Shown here one piece after another: positions 34,059 through 42,685 of a stretch of DNA of 43,480 nucleotides. This DNA comes from Nitrososphaerota archaeon (GTDB lineage: Archaea; Thermoproteota; Nitrososphaeria; Nitrososphaerales; Nitrosopumilaceae). The notes below the pieces were generated by a model. It saw nothing but the letters and a program-made list of their open reading frames with translations. It did not search any database and was not told where the DNA came from. The stretch's first letter is position 1; the number at the start of each line of letters is the position of its first letter. The position numbers were made by a program, and so were the translations under genes. The stretch covers positions 1-43,480 of the forward strand of contig JACQCT010000047.1 in assembly GCA_016201435.1 (NCBI GenBank). The letters are read 5' to 3'.

Positions 34059-34175
34059 TCAAAATTGCGATCAGAAATATTATTTTCTAAAAAAATGTAT
34101 GTGCTGAATTACATCAGTTAGTGTAAATTATTTTAGTTTAACCATAGAAATGCAAGTAAATTATACATTTTTTCA

Positions 34176-34340
34176 ATGGCAACAAAAAAGCGAGCTAGAA
34201 AAGCTGCAAAGCGAAGATCAGCTCCAAGAAGATCTGCTGCTAAAAGAAGATCAGCTCCAAAGCGATCAGCCTCAAGGCGAAGATCAGCTCCAAAGCGATC
34301 AAGATCAGGCAAAAAGAGAGCAGCAAAACGACGAAGATAG
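34176..34340 (+). CDS. Protamine/histone-H1-like basic protein, 54 aa
   Basis: 54 residues, of which about half are Arg or Lys; the others are mainly Ala, Ser and Pro, with almost no acidic or hydrophobic residues. It has three tandem blocks of the form K/R-R-R-S-A-P-x-R-S (RRSAPRRSAA, KRRSAPKRSAS, RRRSAPKRSRS) and ends in KKRAAKRRR. This composition fits DNA- or RNA-coating tails such as histone H1 C-terminal domains, Chlamydia Hc1/Hc2 or protamines. The ATG comes after an AT-rich leader. A different overlapping frame (34150-34371) reads only Gln/Asp/Glu repeats and is a shadow. A nucleoid protein is inferred. Confidence 0.72.
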   Translation: MATKKRARKAAKRRSAPRRSAAKRRSAPKRSASRRRSAPKRSRSGKKRAAKRRR

Positions 34341-34401
34341 TTCTGATCTAAAACAAGTTATCGCTGCATAAGCGATAATTTGCTTATTTTTAGAATAATT
34401 C

Positions 34402-34686
34402 TCAACTGAACATCTGACCAGGCGGGGCAGATGATTTTCCTTTTATTGAATCAGGTTCCATTGAAAATTTTCTTTCGTTTGGAATCACAGTGATTTTTAC
34501 CGACGTGTTAATTGCATAATGTGGTGTACCGTCAGGGTTTTTGTAATTTGTTGCGATTCCTACTCTGTCTAAATCTACTTTAACTTTAACAATAGTTCCG
34601 TCCTCAAGCTTAAATGAGACATATTCGGTCCCTGTTCTCTCATGATCAAGCATTTTGAAATCTATCTTTTCTTTTGGTTGGCTCAT
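34402..34686 (-). CDS. Hypothetical protein, 94 aa
   Basis: I do not recognise the family. The core looks like a small beta barrel: 'EYVSFKLEDGTIVKVKVDLDRVGIAT' and 'PHYAINTSVKITVIPNERKFSM' suggest five or six strands, like an OB-fold or single-stranded nucleic-acid binding module, followed by a Gly/Ser/Pro-rich tail. The ATG start is clear. It is convergent with the basic mini-gene and faces away from the transposase remnant. Possibly RNA-binding, but that is only from strand pattern. Confidence 0.7.
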   Translation of the reverse strand: MSQPKEKIDFKMLDHERTGTEYVSFKLEDGTIVKVKVDLDRVGIATNYKNPDGTPHYAINTSVKITVIPNERKFSMEPDSIKGKSSAPPGQMFS

Positions 34687-34731
34687 TAACCAGAAATCCT
34701 CTTGCAGTTATTTGAAGTAAACGCTATATGA

Positions 34732-34851
34732 AATCTGCAATTACACATGAGGTTGAATGGACAAACGCCAGCTGACAAAGTTGGAATCAAGGTAGAAGGT
34801 GATAACAAGTGGATCATCTTGATACAAAATGCTAGTAGGGATAAGAAATGA
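34732..34851 (+). pseudogene. C-terminal remnant of a transposase
   Basis: The frame encodes 'LHMRLNGQTPADKVGI' and 'KVEGDNKWIILIQNASR', ending in TGA. The pattern 'HM.LNG.TPA..AGI...G.NKW..LI.NA' is the usual C-terminal end of archaeal DDE (IS-type) transposases, as I recall it. Upstream, an in-frame stop at 34729 cuts it off, so only the last 39 codons are left. No terminal inverted repeats were seen. It marks a past insertion and deletion next to the HEPN gene. Confidence 0.55.
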
Positions 34852-34988
34852 CATTACATCTTTATCCTTTATGTAGAAATGAATCGGATTGTCTTGATCC
34901 TGATTGTATTGGTTTAAGGTATGAATGGTGTAATGATTGTAGAATTAAGGTTACGATGTATTTGATAGGTCAAAATATTTCTCTATAA
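34848..34988 (+). CDS. Cys-rich putative zinc-binding mini-protein, 46 aa
   Basis: The 46 residues begin at an ATG that overlaps the transposase-remnant stop (ATGA). Cysteines sit at 9, 15, 20, 28 and 31 in the pattern CRNESDC, PDC, WCNDC, which suggests a single zinc-binding knuckle. The coupling by ATGA hints that it was once the second gene of a mobile element or was left with it. Family unknown; being this short, coding status is uncertain. Confidence 0.5.
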   Translation: MTLHLYPLCRNESDCLDPDCIGLRYEWCNDCRIKVTMYLIGQNISL

Positions 34989-35039
34989 TTTGAAAAACCT
35001 TGAAAATATTTTTGACTTAATGTAGAAAAAGATCCTCTT

Positions 35040-35049
35040 TTTATAAAAG
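35040..35049 (+). promoter_or_regulatory. TATA box of the HEPN gene
   Basis: TTTATAAAAG is centred about 25 bases before the ATG at 35069, the normal spacing for a leaderless archaeal gene. It also supports that ATG over the Met seven codons inside. Confidence 0.6.
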
Positions 35050-35068
35050 CGGTTATGATGATCAGCAA

Positions 35069-35914
35069 ATGCGTCAGACAAGACGAGTTATGAGTATTAC
35101 AAAAAGCAAATATGAATATAGTTTTCATACTTATTTTTTCAAATTTAAGACAACATTACAACTATTAGATTTTATATCTAAAACATCATTTCCATTATAC
35201 AATTCATATTTTCATAGTCAATATGAGCATGATAAAGAATTGATTTTGCAATTAGATGAAAGACAAAGACGAGAGTATGAAAATGCTTTAAAATTTCTCA
35301 AACAAAGAAAAAAATCTCGATTCAAAATATCAGATAAAAAAGTTCAAGAAATACTTGGAGCACAAACAAAAATGTCAGAATTTGCAAGCTTATTGCCACA
35401 ATTTTTTGCAGAAATGGGATTAGAATACTTAATCACTAAATTTGAAGAATTTGTTAAAGATGAGCTAATTCTCTTATATACAAAAGAACCAAGAATTTTA
35501 CTAGAAAAATCAATTTCTTATGTACATATACGAGGTAAAAATCCCAAAGAAGTCGATCAGGTGTTCATGAAAAAACAAGCACGTGATCTTATTTCGGGCG
35601 GTATTGAAGAGGTCACAAGCCACTTAAAAAAGAAAACCAAACTAGATTTGGAATCTCATAAAGATTGGAAAAAATTTGCTGAGCGGTTTTACAGAAGAAA
35701 TGTAATCATACATCTTGATGGTTATCCAGATGAGATATATTTTCAAAAAACTGGTCGCAAGAAGCAAAACATCAGATTATCTATAACTAATAATTATTTA
35801 AAAGAATCAATAAATCTACTTGATGATATTGGGCATACCATAACAGATTTTCTCGAACAAAAATACGGTGTAAAGAAATTTCATAAAACAAGAGATGTCT
35901 TCATGTTACCCTAA
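35069..35914 (+). CDS. HEPN-motif protein, possible ribonuclease toxin
   Basis: 281 residues, mostly helical and strongly basic. The key feature is R210-N211-V-I-I-H215, the RNxxxH (Rx4-6H) signature of HEPN ribonucleases, placed after 'FAERFYRR' as in RiboL-PSP and MAE_28990-like HEPN families. Before it lies a helical region (about 60-200) with many Lys/Glu residues, and after it a helix 'YLKESINLLDDIGHTITDFL' completing the HEPN bundle. HEPN proteins usually cut RNA in toxin or anti-phage systems. No antitoxin or nucleotidyltransferase is adjacent, so a stand-alone or orphan form is possible. It lies next to mobile-element debris. Confidence 0.62.
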   Translation: MRQTRRVMSITKSKYEYSFHTYFFKFKTTLQLLDFISKTSFPLYNSYFHSQYEHDKELILQLDERQRREYENALKFLKQRKKSRFKISDKKVQEILGAQTKMSEFASLLPQFFAEMGLEYLITKFEEFVKDELILLYTKEPRILLEKSISYVHIRGKNPKEVDQVFMKKQARDLISGGIEEVTSHLKKKTKLDLESHKDWKKFAERFYRRNVIIHLDGYPDEIYFQKTGRKKQNIRLSITNNYLKESINLLDDIGHTITDFLEQKYGVKKFHKTRDVFMLP

Positions 35915-36024
35915 TTATATTTCCATCGACCGACGACTTTTGACAGAGATAAAAACCGACACAGATTTGACAGAGCCTAAAATAATAATAGATAACAAGA
36001 TGCAGTATTGTACAAGAATTTTTT

Positions 36025-37473
36025 CTAATACAGGTAGCTTAGTAATTTTATCTGCTGTTCTGTTGTAATCATGTTCTTTGACGTAAGAATTTCAAGCAGC
36101 TGTGTTAGCATTGCCCTTTCTTGCTCAGAAAATCCTGTGGGACCCTTGTCACCTGGGGGACCTGGCGGACCTCTTGGACCTTGTTCTCCTGGTATACCTT
36201 GTGGACCTCTTGGACCTTGTTCTCCTGGTATACCCTCTGGTCCTCTAGGGCCTTGATCACCTTGTAATCCTTGAATTCCTTGCGGGCCTTTTTCACCTTG
36301 CGGACCTTGTGCACCTTGTGCGCCTTTATCGCCTTGCGGACCTTGTGGACCTTGTGGACCCTTGTCACCTGGGGGGCCCTGAAGACCTCTAGAGCCTTGT
36401 TCTCCTGGGGGACCTGGCAAACCGCGCGGTCCTCTATCACCTTGTTGACCAGGAACTCCAGTCAATCCTTTTTCTCCAGCTGGACCTTGTGGACCTTGTG
36501 GACCCTTGTCACCTGCTATACCTTGCGGACCTGTTAGACCCTTATCACCTTGTGGACCTTGTGGACCGTTTGGCCCTTTGTCACCTAGCGGACCTGGTGG
36601 ACCTTTAGGACCATGTTCTCCTGGCGGACCAATAATTCCTTTGTCACCAGGTGGACCTTGATTCCCAGTAGGTCCTTTTTCTCCAATGGGACCAATGTCG
36701 CCGGTAAGACCTTTATCGCCTTTATCGCCTTTATCGCCTTTATCGCCTTTATCGCCAGTTGGACCAGTATCACCTCTAAGACCTTTGTCACCTGAAGGAC
36801 CTTTGTCACCAGTTAATCCCTTGTCTCCACGTGGTCCTTGTTCTCCTTTGTCACCCTTGTCACCTTTGTCTCCTGGAAGACCCCTTGGACCTTGTTCGCC
36901 TTTGTCTCCTGGCGGACCTGGCGGACCTTTGTCTCCCGTAGAACCCAGTGGACCCTGATCTCCTCTAACACCAGGCAGGCCTGGTGGGCCTTTGTCACCT
37001 TGTAGACCTGGAGGTCCAGTAGGTCCTCGAAAACCTCGTTCCCCTGTTCGTCCAGATTCTATTCTTACTTGTGGGCGTGAAGCTGGTTCACTTGCTACAG
37101 GTTTTACATGTTCTATAGTTTCAGGTTTTACATGTTCTGTAGCTTCAGGTCTTCTTGTAAAACCAGATGAAATTTCAGTTTCAAAAACAGTATGAATTGA
37201 AGAGAATTGATCACTAACTACAATCCACACTGAACTTTGTTGAAAAATAGATTCAGGTAGCGGATTTTTTTCACTTCCTAAAACTTGGTCAAATTTTCTG
37301 TCTTTTACTCTAAGATGAAAATTGTCTTTCCATAGTGGAGAAAAACTTTTTCTTCCAATTTCATCAGTCGGTGGAGGACTGTCACAAATTGCAATTTGAA
37401 CTTCAAAGACACCGGATGAAAGTCTAAATGGAGAAACCCCTGTGATTTCTAGCGTTCTTCCTGCGTCTGACAT
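36025..37473 (-). CDS. Collagen-like protein with about 102 Gly-X-Y triplets
   Basis: 482 residues. The first 106 form a possible small beta domain ('[17 protein letters not shown]'), then a Pro/Val/Glu/Ala linker (about 107-140). From G141 to about 446 there is an unbroken run of Gly-X-Y, rich in GPP, GDKG, GPQG and GEQG triplets; Lys, Gln and Asp stabilise triple helices when hydroxyproline is absent. The last 36 residues ([15 protein letters not shown]...[12 protein letters not shown]) are helical and could trimerise the chains. No signal peptide is visible at the ATG, so the location is unclear. The DNA is locally repetitive. Confidence 0.9.
   Translation of the reverse strand: MSDAGRTLEITGVSPFRLSSGVFEVQIAICDSPPPTDEIGRKSFSPLWKDNFHLRVKDRKFDQVLGSEKNPLPESIFQQSSVWIVVSDQFSSIHTVFETEISSGFTRRPEATEHVKPETIEHVKPVASEPASRPQVRIESGRTGERGFRGPTGPPGLQGDKGPPGLPGVRGDQGPLGSTGDKGPPGPPGDKGEQGPRGLPGDKGDKGDKGEQGPRGDKGLTGDKGPSGDKGLRGDTGPTGDKGDKGDKGDKGDKGLTGDIGPIGEKGPTGNQGPPGDKGIIGPPGEHGPKGPPGPLGDKGPNGPQGPQGDKGLTGPQGIAGDKGPQGPQGPAGEKGLTGVPGQQGDRGPRGLPGPPGEQGSRGLQGPPGDKGPQGPQGPQGDKGAQGAQGPQGEKGPQGIQGLQGDQGPRGPEGIPGEQGPRGPQGIPGEQGPRGPPGPPGDKGPTGFSEQERAMLTQLLEILTSKNMITTEQQIKLLSYLY
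36712..36756. repeat. Five tandem copies of TTTATCGCC inside the collagen gene
   Basis: A 9-bp unit, TTTATCGCC, repeats five times without change. On the coding strand it gives (Gly-Asp-Lys)-type triplets. Being three codons long, gain or loss of copies keeps the frame and only changes the length of the helix. Confidence 0.9.
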
Positions 37474-37610
37474 ATCCTAGGTGTAATCATTGAGTATTTT
37501 TGTATTTTCCATGAGATATAAAGACAGTTTACGAATGAAATCAAGAAAAATCAACAACAGGACACCCCGGAATAGTATTTATCTGGCAAAAGCGCCTATT
37601 TACATTATCC

Positions 37611-38753
37611 TTGAGGAAGTTATTCAAAGACAAGCCGAAGGAACCAAAGACAGATTCTACGGAAGAATATAATATTGAACCCAGTGTAAACCCTAAAGAA
37701 TCAAAGTTAACTGATCCAGACTATTCTAGAAACAAGCATTTCAAAAAAGGAGTCGCCATGATGGCTGATGAAAGAATGGAGGACGCCGTACTGGCTTTTG
37801 AGGATGCACTTAGAATTGATCCAGGGCATGTTGATTCCCTATTAAAATTAGGATATGCCCGCTTTCACATGGATGATTATTCTAGAGCGATGGAAGCATA
37901 CAACAAAGTACATCAAATTGATGTCACAAATGCAGATGCATGGAACTTGAAGGGATTGATTTTTTACAAACAAAAAAACTATGAAAAGGCCTTAGAATGT
38001 GTTGAAAAGGCAATTGATTCAGATCCCACAGATGGCATGGCGTGGTATAACAAGGGATGTTATCAATCTCTTTTAAATCACATACCTGAATCGCTTGATG
38101 CGCTCAAGCGTTCTGTTGAAATTGATGTAAAAAATGCAAAGAAGGCTGTCAGGGATAAAGACTTTGAGAACGTCAAAGCAGACGAAGGGTTTAGGCGAAT
38201 AGTAGAGGTTGTTGTTTTAGAATCTATAAGACAAGGTTATCACAAAGTAGGCCAAATTGTCTGGACTACAATGATGGGCAAGGCAGAGGTAGAAGATGCT
38301 GCAAGAAAATTAATTGAGAAGGGACTGATTGTAAAAAGTGAAAAGAACATAGGATTCCAAAAAATAGATGAGTATGAAATTGTTCCAGAGTTGGCAGAAA
38401 AAATCGGGGTAGAGAAGAAAGGACTACTCAGTACAAAGAAAAAGAGCCCCATACTAGTTCAACAACTCAAAGAGATAAGCGAAGCAATCCAAGCTGTAAG
38501 GGTATCAATAGAAAAAGGTGATGTAAAAGAATTAATTGCAAATCTCGACGTGTTCATTGATTCGGCAAAGAAAGGTCCTCAGATGATTGAACATTTTTTT
38601 GAAGAACATCGAGAAATACGATTATACAAAATAAGATTAAGCGATAAAGGCTATGAATTTTTGGAAGCTAACAAAAAGAAGATACTAGATCTTTTTGACA
38701 GTATTGAAACATCTGTTACAAAAAAACTTCGAAGTGAAGTTGCGCAAAATTAG
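37611..38753 (+). CDS. TPR protein with a winged-helix-like C-terminal part
   Basis: 380 residues. Residues about 45-185 hold three or four tetratricopeptide repeats ('AVLAFEDALRIDPGHVDSLLKLGYARF', 'AMEAYNKVHQID', 'ALECVEKAIDSDP'), a protein-protein interaction scaffold. After that, residues about 190-265 resemble a winged helix ('GQIVWTTMMGKAEVEDAARKLIEKGLIVKSE'), and a final helical part may dimerise. TPR plus winged helix is common for archaeal regulators or chaperone-like adaptors. The TTG start is used; no better start exists near. It is divergent from the collagen-like gene. Confidence 0.85.
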   Translation: MRKLFKDKPKEPKTDSTEEYNIEPSVNPKESKLTDPDYSRNKHFKKGVAMMADERMEDAVLAFEDALRIDPGHVDSLLKLGYARFHMDDYSRAMEAYNKVHQIDVTNADAWNLKGLIFYKQKNYEKALECVEKAIDSDPTDGMAWYNKGCYQSLLNHIPESLDALKRSVEIDVKNAKKAVRDKDFENVKADEGFRRIVEVVVLESIRQGYHKVGQIVWTTMMGKAEVEDAARKLIEKGLIVKSEKNIGFQKIDEYEIVPELAEKIGVEKKGLLSTKKKSPILVQQLKEISEAIQAVRVSIEKGDVKELIANLDVFIDSAKKGPQMIEHFFEEHREIRLYKIRLSDKGYEFLEANKKKILDLFDSIETSVTKKLRSEVAQN

Positions 38754-38757
38754 ATAG

Positions 38758-39540
38758 TTATTCAGCAGAAAGGTCCCAGTAATTTGCATCGTTTTGTCGT
38801 TCTATTGGCTTTTCCAGGGATTTCCATTCTTTAAATGAACGAACATAGAGCTTTACATTTTCCATACCTATTGATTTGAGTGCGTAATATCCTAGTCCAG
38901 AAAGAGTTCCTACGCTTCCACAATATGTAATGACTTCGGCATCAGATGCAATATTCCTATTTTGAATTAGTCGTTTTAATTCTTCTTTTGGTCGCAGTAT
39001 GTTATCAGGAGAAGCAAGCATTCTGTATGGTATGTTCATTGCTCCGGGAATATGATTTTCAAGAAAATTCAATCTTTCACGGTTATCAATTAGTACTGCA
39101 CCCTTTTCCTTTGCAGGTACCAAATAATCTACCGTTGCTAGAATTTCAGGTCTAAGTTTTAGCGAGTGGTTTTTTTTGTCAAATGATACTTTTTCTGTGT
39201 TTGTTTCAAGTCCCATTTTCTTCCAAGTACCAAAAGTGATATCCAAAAGGGAGACATCTTCATGTCCAATGTACTGCAGAGTCCAAGCAACTCTTGATGC
39301 AAGTGCCCCAAAGGTATCATCATAAACTACGACCGGTGTTTCATCAGAGATTCCAAAGGATTGCACGTATTGCAAGACCTTTTCAGGACTGTCATCTGCA
39401 AGCAGATTTGCTAAAGGAAGATTTACTGCGTCAGGGATGTGACTTTGTTTGTAGTCTTCTTCTTTTCTAATATCAAGGACTCGAACACTCTTGTCCCTAA
39501 TTTCAGATCTTAGTGCATCTGCATCAATTGTGGGGCGCAT
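38758..39540 (-). CDS. Two-domain rhodanese sulfurtransferase
   Basis: About 260 residues with two rhodanese domains (about 1-125 and 145-255). The active-site loop of the second domain is YCGSVGT, with the catalytic Cys; the first domain has no Cys at this position and is the inactive, structural one, as usual. It moves sulfur from thiosulfate or mercaptopyruvate to an acceptor. An ATG at 39567 would add 9 residues (MCCLSKEKI) and overlap the sulfite reductase. The ATG at 39540 is preferred because the rhodanese fold starts right after it. It is the second gene after sulfite reductase. Confidence 0.88.
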   Translation of the reverse strand: MRPTIDADALRSEIRDKSVRVLDIRKEEDYKQSHIPDAVNLPLANLLADDSPEKVLQYVQSFGISDETPVVVYDDTFGALASRVAWTLQYIGHEDVSLLDITFGTWKKMGLETNTEKVSFDKKNHSLKLRPEILATVDYLVPAKEKGAVLIDNRERLNFLENHIPGAMNIPYRMLASPDNILRPKEELKRLIQNRNIASDAEVITYCGSVGTLSGLGYYALKSIGMENVKLYVRSFKEWKSLEKPIERQNDANYWDLSAE

Positions 39541-39554
39541 GATCTTTTCTTTAC

Positions 39555-41360
39555 TCAAGCAGCACATTCGCCCCTTCCAGTTCTTGCATGATAGCTTCCG
39601 TCGTTTCCATAATCGACGTAAAAGTCCTTATCCTCTTCAATGGTTGGGGCAACCACTACAGGTTTTAAAATTTCTTTAATATCATTAAAAGATTTCACAC
39701 CGTTATTGCCGTTATTGTCTATGACTCTGTGTATCCAAGAGTCTAGTGTTTCACCATTTTTTTTATCGGATTTGAAAATCTCAATTATTTTTAAAATTGC
39801 TGGAATTACTCTTTTTGCAGGAACTTTCATGCATGTCAAGCCCAACATTGCTTGTTCATCTGATCTACCGCCAAGAGACATGGAATACAACGGATACATC
39901 TCTTTACCCATCCTTCCACCTCCACCATAAAACCCAATTGTAGCAATTTCATGTTGTCCACAAGAGTTGGGGCAGCCACTTATCTTGATTGTGGCATCAC
40001 GTAAATCATCATCAACATCTAATTTTAGTTCAAGGAATTTTCTTTGAATCTCTTTTGCAATTCTATGTGAATTTGTTAATGCCAGATTGCATGATGTGGT
40101 TCCAGAGCATCCAATTACAGATGCCATTGTTAATGCACCTGGATTTGCAAGACCGACTTCTAACAATTTTGAATAAAGTTTTGGAAGATCTTCGTCTTTT
40201 ATCCATCTGAACACCATGTCTTGTAAGAATCCAGTTCGTGCCCTTCCTTCTGCAGAAAACTCTCTTGCAATTTCTGCCATTGCTCTTAGTTGATTCGAAG
40301 TTACATCTCCAGATTCTAAAGTTAGAAAGACTGAACTGTATCCATTCTGTTTTTGACTTATCACATTACTTTTCATCCATCTTGAGAATCCTTCAGGTTT
40401 AGATGGAGTATCGGAACTTATGCTCATTTTACCAAGAACCTCTGGAATCTTGTCTAGTTCAAGTTTTACCACAACTGATTGAGTTGCCCGTACCATCGCC
40501 CTTTCTTTTAGTACAATGTTTTGGAATTTTTCCCAACCCAATTCATTAACAAGATATCTCATTCTATTTCTTGCCATATTTTCTCGGTTTCCCATCCTGT
40601 CATAAACTCTGATAACTGAGATAATTGTATACAACAAATCTTCTTCAGAAGTAAATTCCTCAAGCTGATGGCCTACAAATGATTGTGCGCCTAATCCTCC
40701 GCCAAGAAATATTTTAAATCCATTGTGTGTTTTGCCGTCAGCATCAATTTTTTGAGGAATCAAACCAATATCTACTATCCTTGCCATTCCGTGTTTTTCA
40801 CAACATGTAAAATTGAGCTTAAACTTTCGTGGAAGCGATTGATTCATTGGATTTCGCAAAAGGAATTTTGCAGTAGCAAGTGCATAAGGAGTAGGATCAA
40901 AAACTTCTTGTGTGCAAACACCAGCAAGAGGACTGCACATTATATTTCTTACCGAATTTCCACATGCTTCTCTTGATGTCATTCCAACTTCGGCAAGACC
41001 TCGCATTACTTCTGATACATCTTCTAATGCAATCCAATGAAGTTGAAAGTTTTGTCTTGTGGAAACATGTGCACTGCCTATTGAAAATCCTTCACTTAAC
41101 TGAGCAAGTCTTTCAAGTTGTTCAGGATAAACTTCTCCTGCGGGTACTTTTACTCTTACCATACTGTAATCATCAGTCATTCGGCTACCATATGCACCGT
41201 GTTGTAATCTAAAACGTCTAAAATCATCACGGTTAATTTTCCCACGTCTAAAGAGCTTTACCATTTCTGCAAATTTTTCAGCCTCCTCTAACTTACCCCA
41301 GTTTATCTTGGGTTTGGGCAAATTATCTCCTCTAGATTGGCTCAGGCTGGTCTTACTCAA
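39555..41360 (-). CDS. Siroheme nitrite/sulfite reductase (ferredoxin type)
   Basis: 601 residues. The siroheme-[4Fe-4S] ligand pattern is complete: C418 and C424 (CSGTTSC, CX5C) and C463 and C467 (CPNSC, CX3C). The two ferrodoxin-like repeats and the siroheme-binding arginines ('STRQNFQLHW', 'RARTGFLQDMVFRW') are visible. It reduces sulfite to sulfide or nitrite to ammonia with six electrons; the linked rhodanese argues for sulfur. The TTG start has a TATA box about 30 bases upstream. No dedicated reductase partner or ferredoxin is nearby. Confidence 0.93.
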   Translation of the reverse strand: MSKTSLSQSRGDNLPKPKINWGKLEEAEKFAEMVKLFRRGKINRDDFRRFRLQHGAYGSRMTDDYSMVRVKVPAGEVYPEQLERLAQLSEGFSIGSAHVSTRQNFQLHWIALEDVSEVMRGLAEVGMTSREACGNSVRNIMCSPLAGVCTQEVFDPTPYALATAKFLLRNPMNQSLPRKFKLNFTCCEKHGMARIVDIGLIPQKIDADGKTHNGFKIFLGGGLGAQSFVGHQLEEFTSEEDLLYTIISVIRVYDRMGNRENMARNRMRYLVNELGWEKFQNIVLKERAMVRATQSVVVKLELDKIPEVLGKMSISSDTPSKPEGFSRWMKSNVISQKQNGYSSVFLTLESGDVTSNQLRAMAEIAREFSAEGRARTGFLQDMVFRWIKDEDLPKLYSKLLEVGLANPGALTMASVIGCSGTTSCNLALTNSHRIAKEIQRKFLELKLDVDDDLRDATIKISGCPNSCGQHEIATIGFYGGGGRMGKEMYPLYSMSLGGRSDEQAMLGLTCMKVPAKRVIPAILKIIEIFKSDKKNGETLDSWIHRVIDNNGNNGVKSFNDIKEILKPVVVAPTIEEDKDFYVDYGNDGSYHARTGRGECAA

Positions 41361-41384
41361 GTATACATAATTTCGCGATGGATT

Positions 41385-41395
41385 GAATATAAATT
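41385..41395 (-). promoter_or_regulatory. TATA box of the siroheme reductase operon
   Basis: On the minus strand the sequence reads AATTTATATTC, centred about 30 bases before the TTG at 41360. The 198-base gap to inositol-1-phosphate synthase holds divergent promoters; GTTAAATG near 41529-41536 is a candidate for the other direction. Confidence 0.5.
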
Positions 41396-41558
41396 TTATA
41401 ATATGGGAATTTTAGCCTGACATAGTAACTTTGTGACACAAAATTGCACATTTCAGACATGGGTTTTAGAGTTTATTTGAATTCAAAAAAATTATTCATT
41501 CAAAGATAGCTCAAACATGTAGAAAAGAGTTAAATGTTCACCGACAAGAAAAAGTCAC

Positions 41559-42575
41559 GTGCCTAACCAAATCAAAATAGCAATAGCAGGGTTTGGAAGT
41601 GTTACTTCAACTCTTATCAAAGGATTACAATTTTACAAAAGTTCAACTGAAGGTCTTTGGCACCCAAAGCTTGCAGGTTTTGGCATCAATGATGTAATTG
41701 TAACCGGCATTTATGATATTGATCCTTCCAAAGTAGGAAAAAAAGTTAGTAGTGTTATATCAGATTACAAAGTTGATTCAGATTTAATAATACAACCAGG
41801 AATTTTAGAGGATCCTGTATCACATAATTTTGCTCAAATGGGAGGAGCAAAATCTACAAGCTATGAAGATGTTGTTAGTTCATTAAAGAAAATGAATCCA
41901 GATTTTTTAATTAATTTAATTTCTTCAGGCATGGATAAAAGCGGAGAGAAATATGCAAAGGCGGCGTTAGAGGCAGGATGTTCCTTTTTTAATGCTACAG
42001 CTTCAAAAACTGTAACTGATCAAACACGCTCTGCATTTACATCAAAGGGATTAATGATACTTGGCGATGATTTGATGAGTCAATTTGGCGGTACTGCGTT
42101 TCATCGAGGCATGATGGAGTTTATTACACATCGTGGAATCAAAATAGAAAAGGCGTATCAGCTTGATGTAGGAGGAAATAAAGATACACAAAATACAATG
42201 GCCGAGGAATTACGTGAGAAAAAAAGAAAAATAAAAACAGAATCCATATCAGTTGAAGTTCCTTATACCTTCAAATCTACAGCAGGAACTACAGAATATG
42301 CTGAACAGCTTGGGAACTCTAGAGTGAGCTACTATTGGATGGAAGCCAAAGGATTTTTGGGCTCAACAATTGAGATGGATTTGTCACTTAAAACTAACGA
42401 TAGCACAAATGGATGTAATGTTATACTTGATTCAATTAGGGCAGCAAAAATGTCCATTTCTAAAAAGGATCTAGGTAAATCAGAGATAATTTCGGCATAC
42501 GCATTTAAGAATCCTCCAAAAAAAATCAAAATCAGAGAATCGATAAAAGCATTTGAAGACGAGTTTACCAACTAG
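41559..42575 (+). CDS. ino1: myo-inositol-1-phosphate synthase
   Basis: 338 residues. It converts glucose-6-phosphate to inositol-1-phosphate, the precursor of archaeal phosphoinositol lipid head groups and of compatible solutes. The N-terminal Rossmann motif IAGFGSVTSTL (about 9-19) and 'FLINLISSGMDKSGEKYAKAALEAGCSFFNATAS' fit the family. 'GDDLMSQFGGTAFHRGMMEFI' is the conserved central catalytic region, and 'LDVGGNKDTQNTM' follows. The GTG start is used. The length is at the short end typical of archaea. Confidence 0.92.
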   Translation: MPNQIKIAIAGFGSVTSTLIKGLQFYKSSTEGLWHPKLAGFGINDVIVTGIYDIDPSKVGKKVSSVISDYKVDSDLIIQPGILEDPVSHNFAQMGGAKSTSYEDVVSSLKKMNPDFLINLISSGMDKSGEKYAKAALEAGCSFFNATASKTVTDQTRSAFTSKGLMILGDDLMSQFGGTAFHRGMMEFITHRGIKIEKAYQLDVGGNKDTQNTMAEELREKKRKIKTESISVEVPYTFKSTAGTTEYAEQLGNSRVSYYWMEAKGFLGSTIEMDLSLKTNDSTNGCNVILDSIRAAKMSISKKDLGKSEIISAYAFKNPPKKIKIRESIKAFEDEFTN

Positions 42576-42685
42576 ACAATATAATTTGTCTACATGAATT
42601 CCTTGAAAAAAGCTAAATGGATGTTTTAATTGTTATATACATATTTCCAAAATTTTGTGTAAAAAAATGATCTAAACTAAAAAAA

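Noticed and set aside
34150-34371. A 73-codon frame rich in Gln, Asp, Glu and Leu repeats
   Set aside because: It is the shadow of the Arg/Lys-rich frame at 34176-34340: one frame gives basic RRSAP blocks and the other gives repeated acidic Gln/Asp blocks from the same AAGCGATCAG-type DNA. The basic frame has a compact, known type of composition; the acidic one has no family look. Kept as rejected unless proteomics says otherwise.
36071-36958. Plus-strand Pro/Gly/Ser-rich and other frames across the collagen gene
   Set aside because: They are antisense or frame-shifted images of the Gly-X-Y repeats; the repeat structure keeps several frames open by itself.
34732-37473. A full defence island
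   Set aside because: Only one HEPN-motif protein and mobile-element debris are seen; no restriction, CRISPR, Argonaute or abortive-infection genes flank it, so a system claim is not supported.
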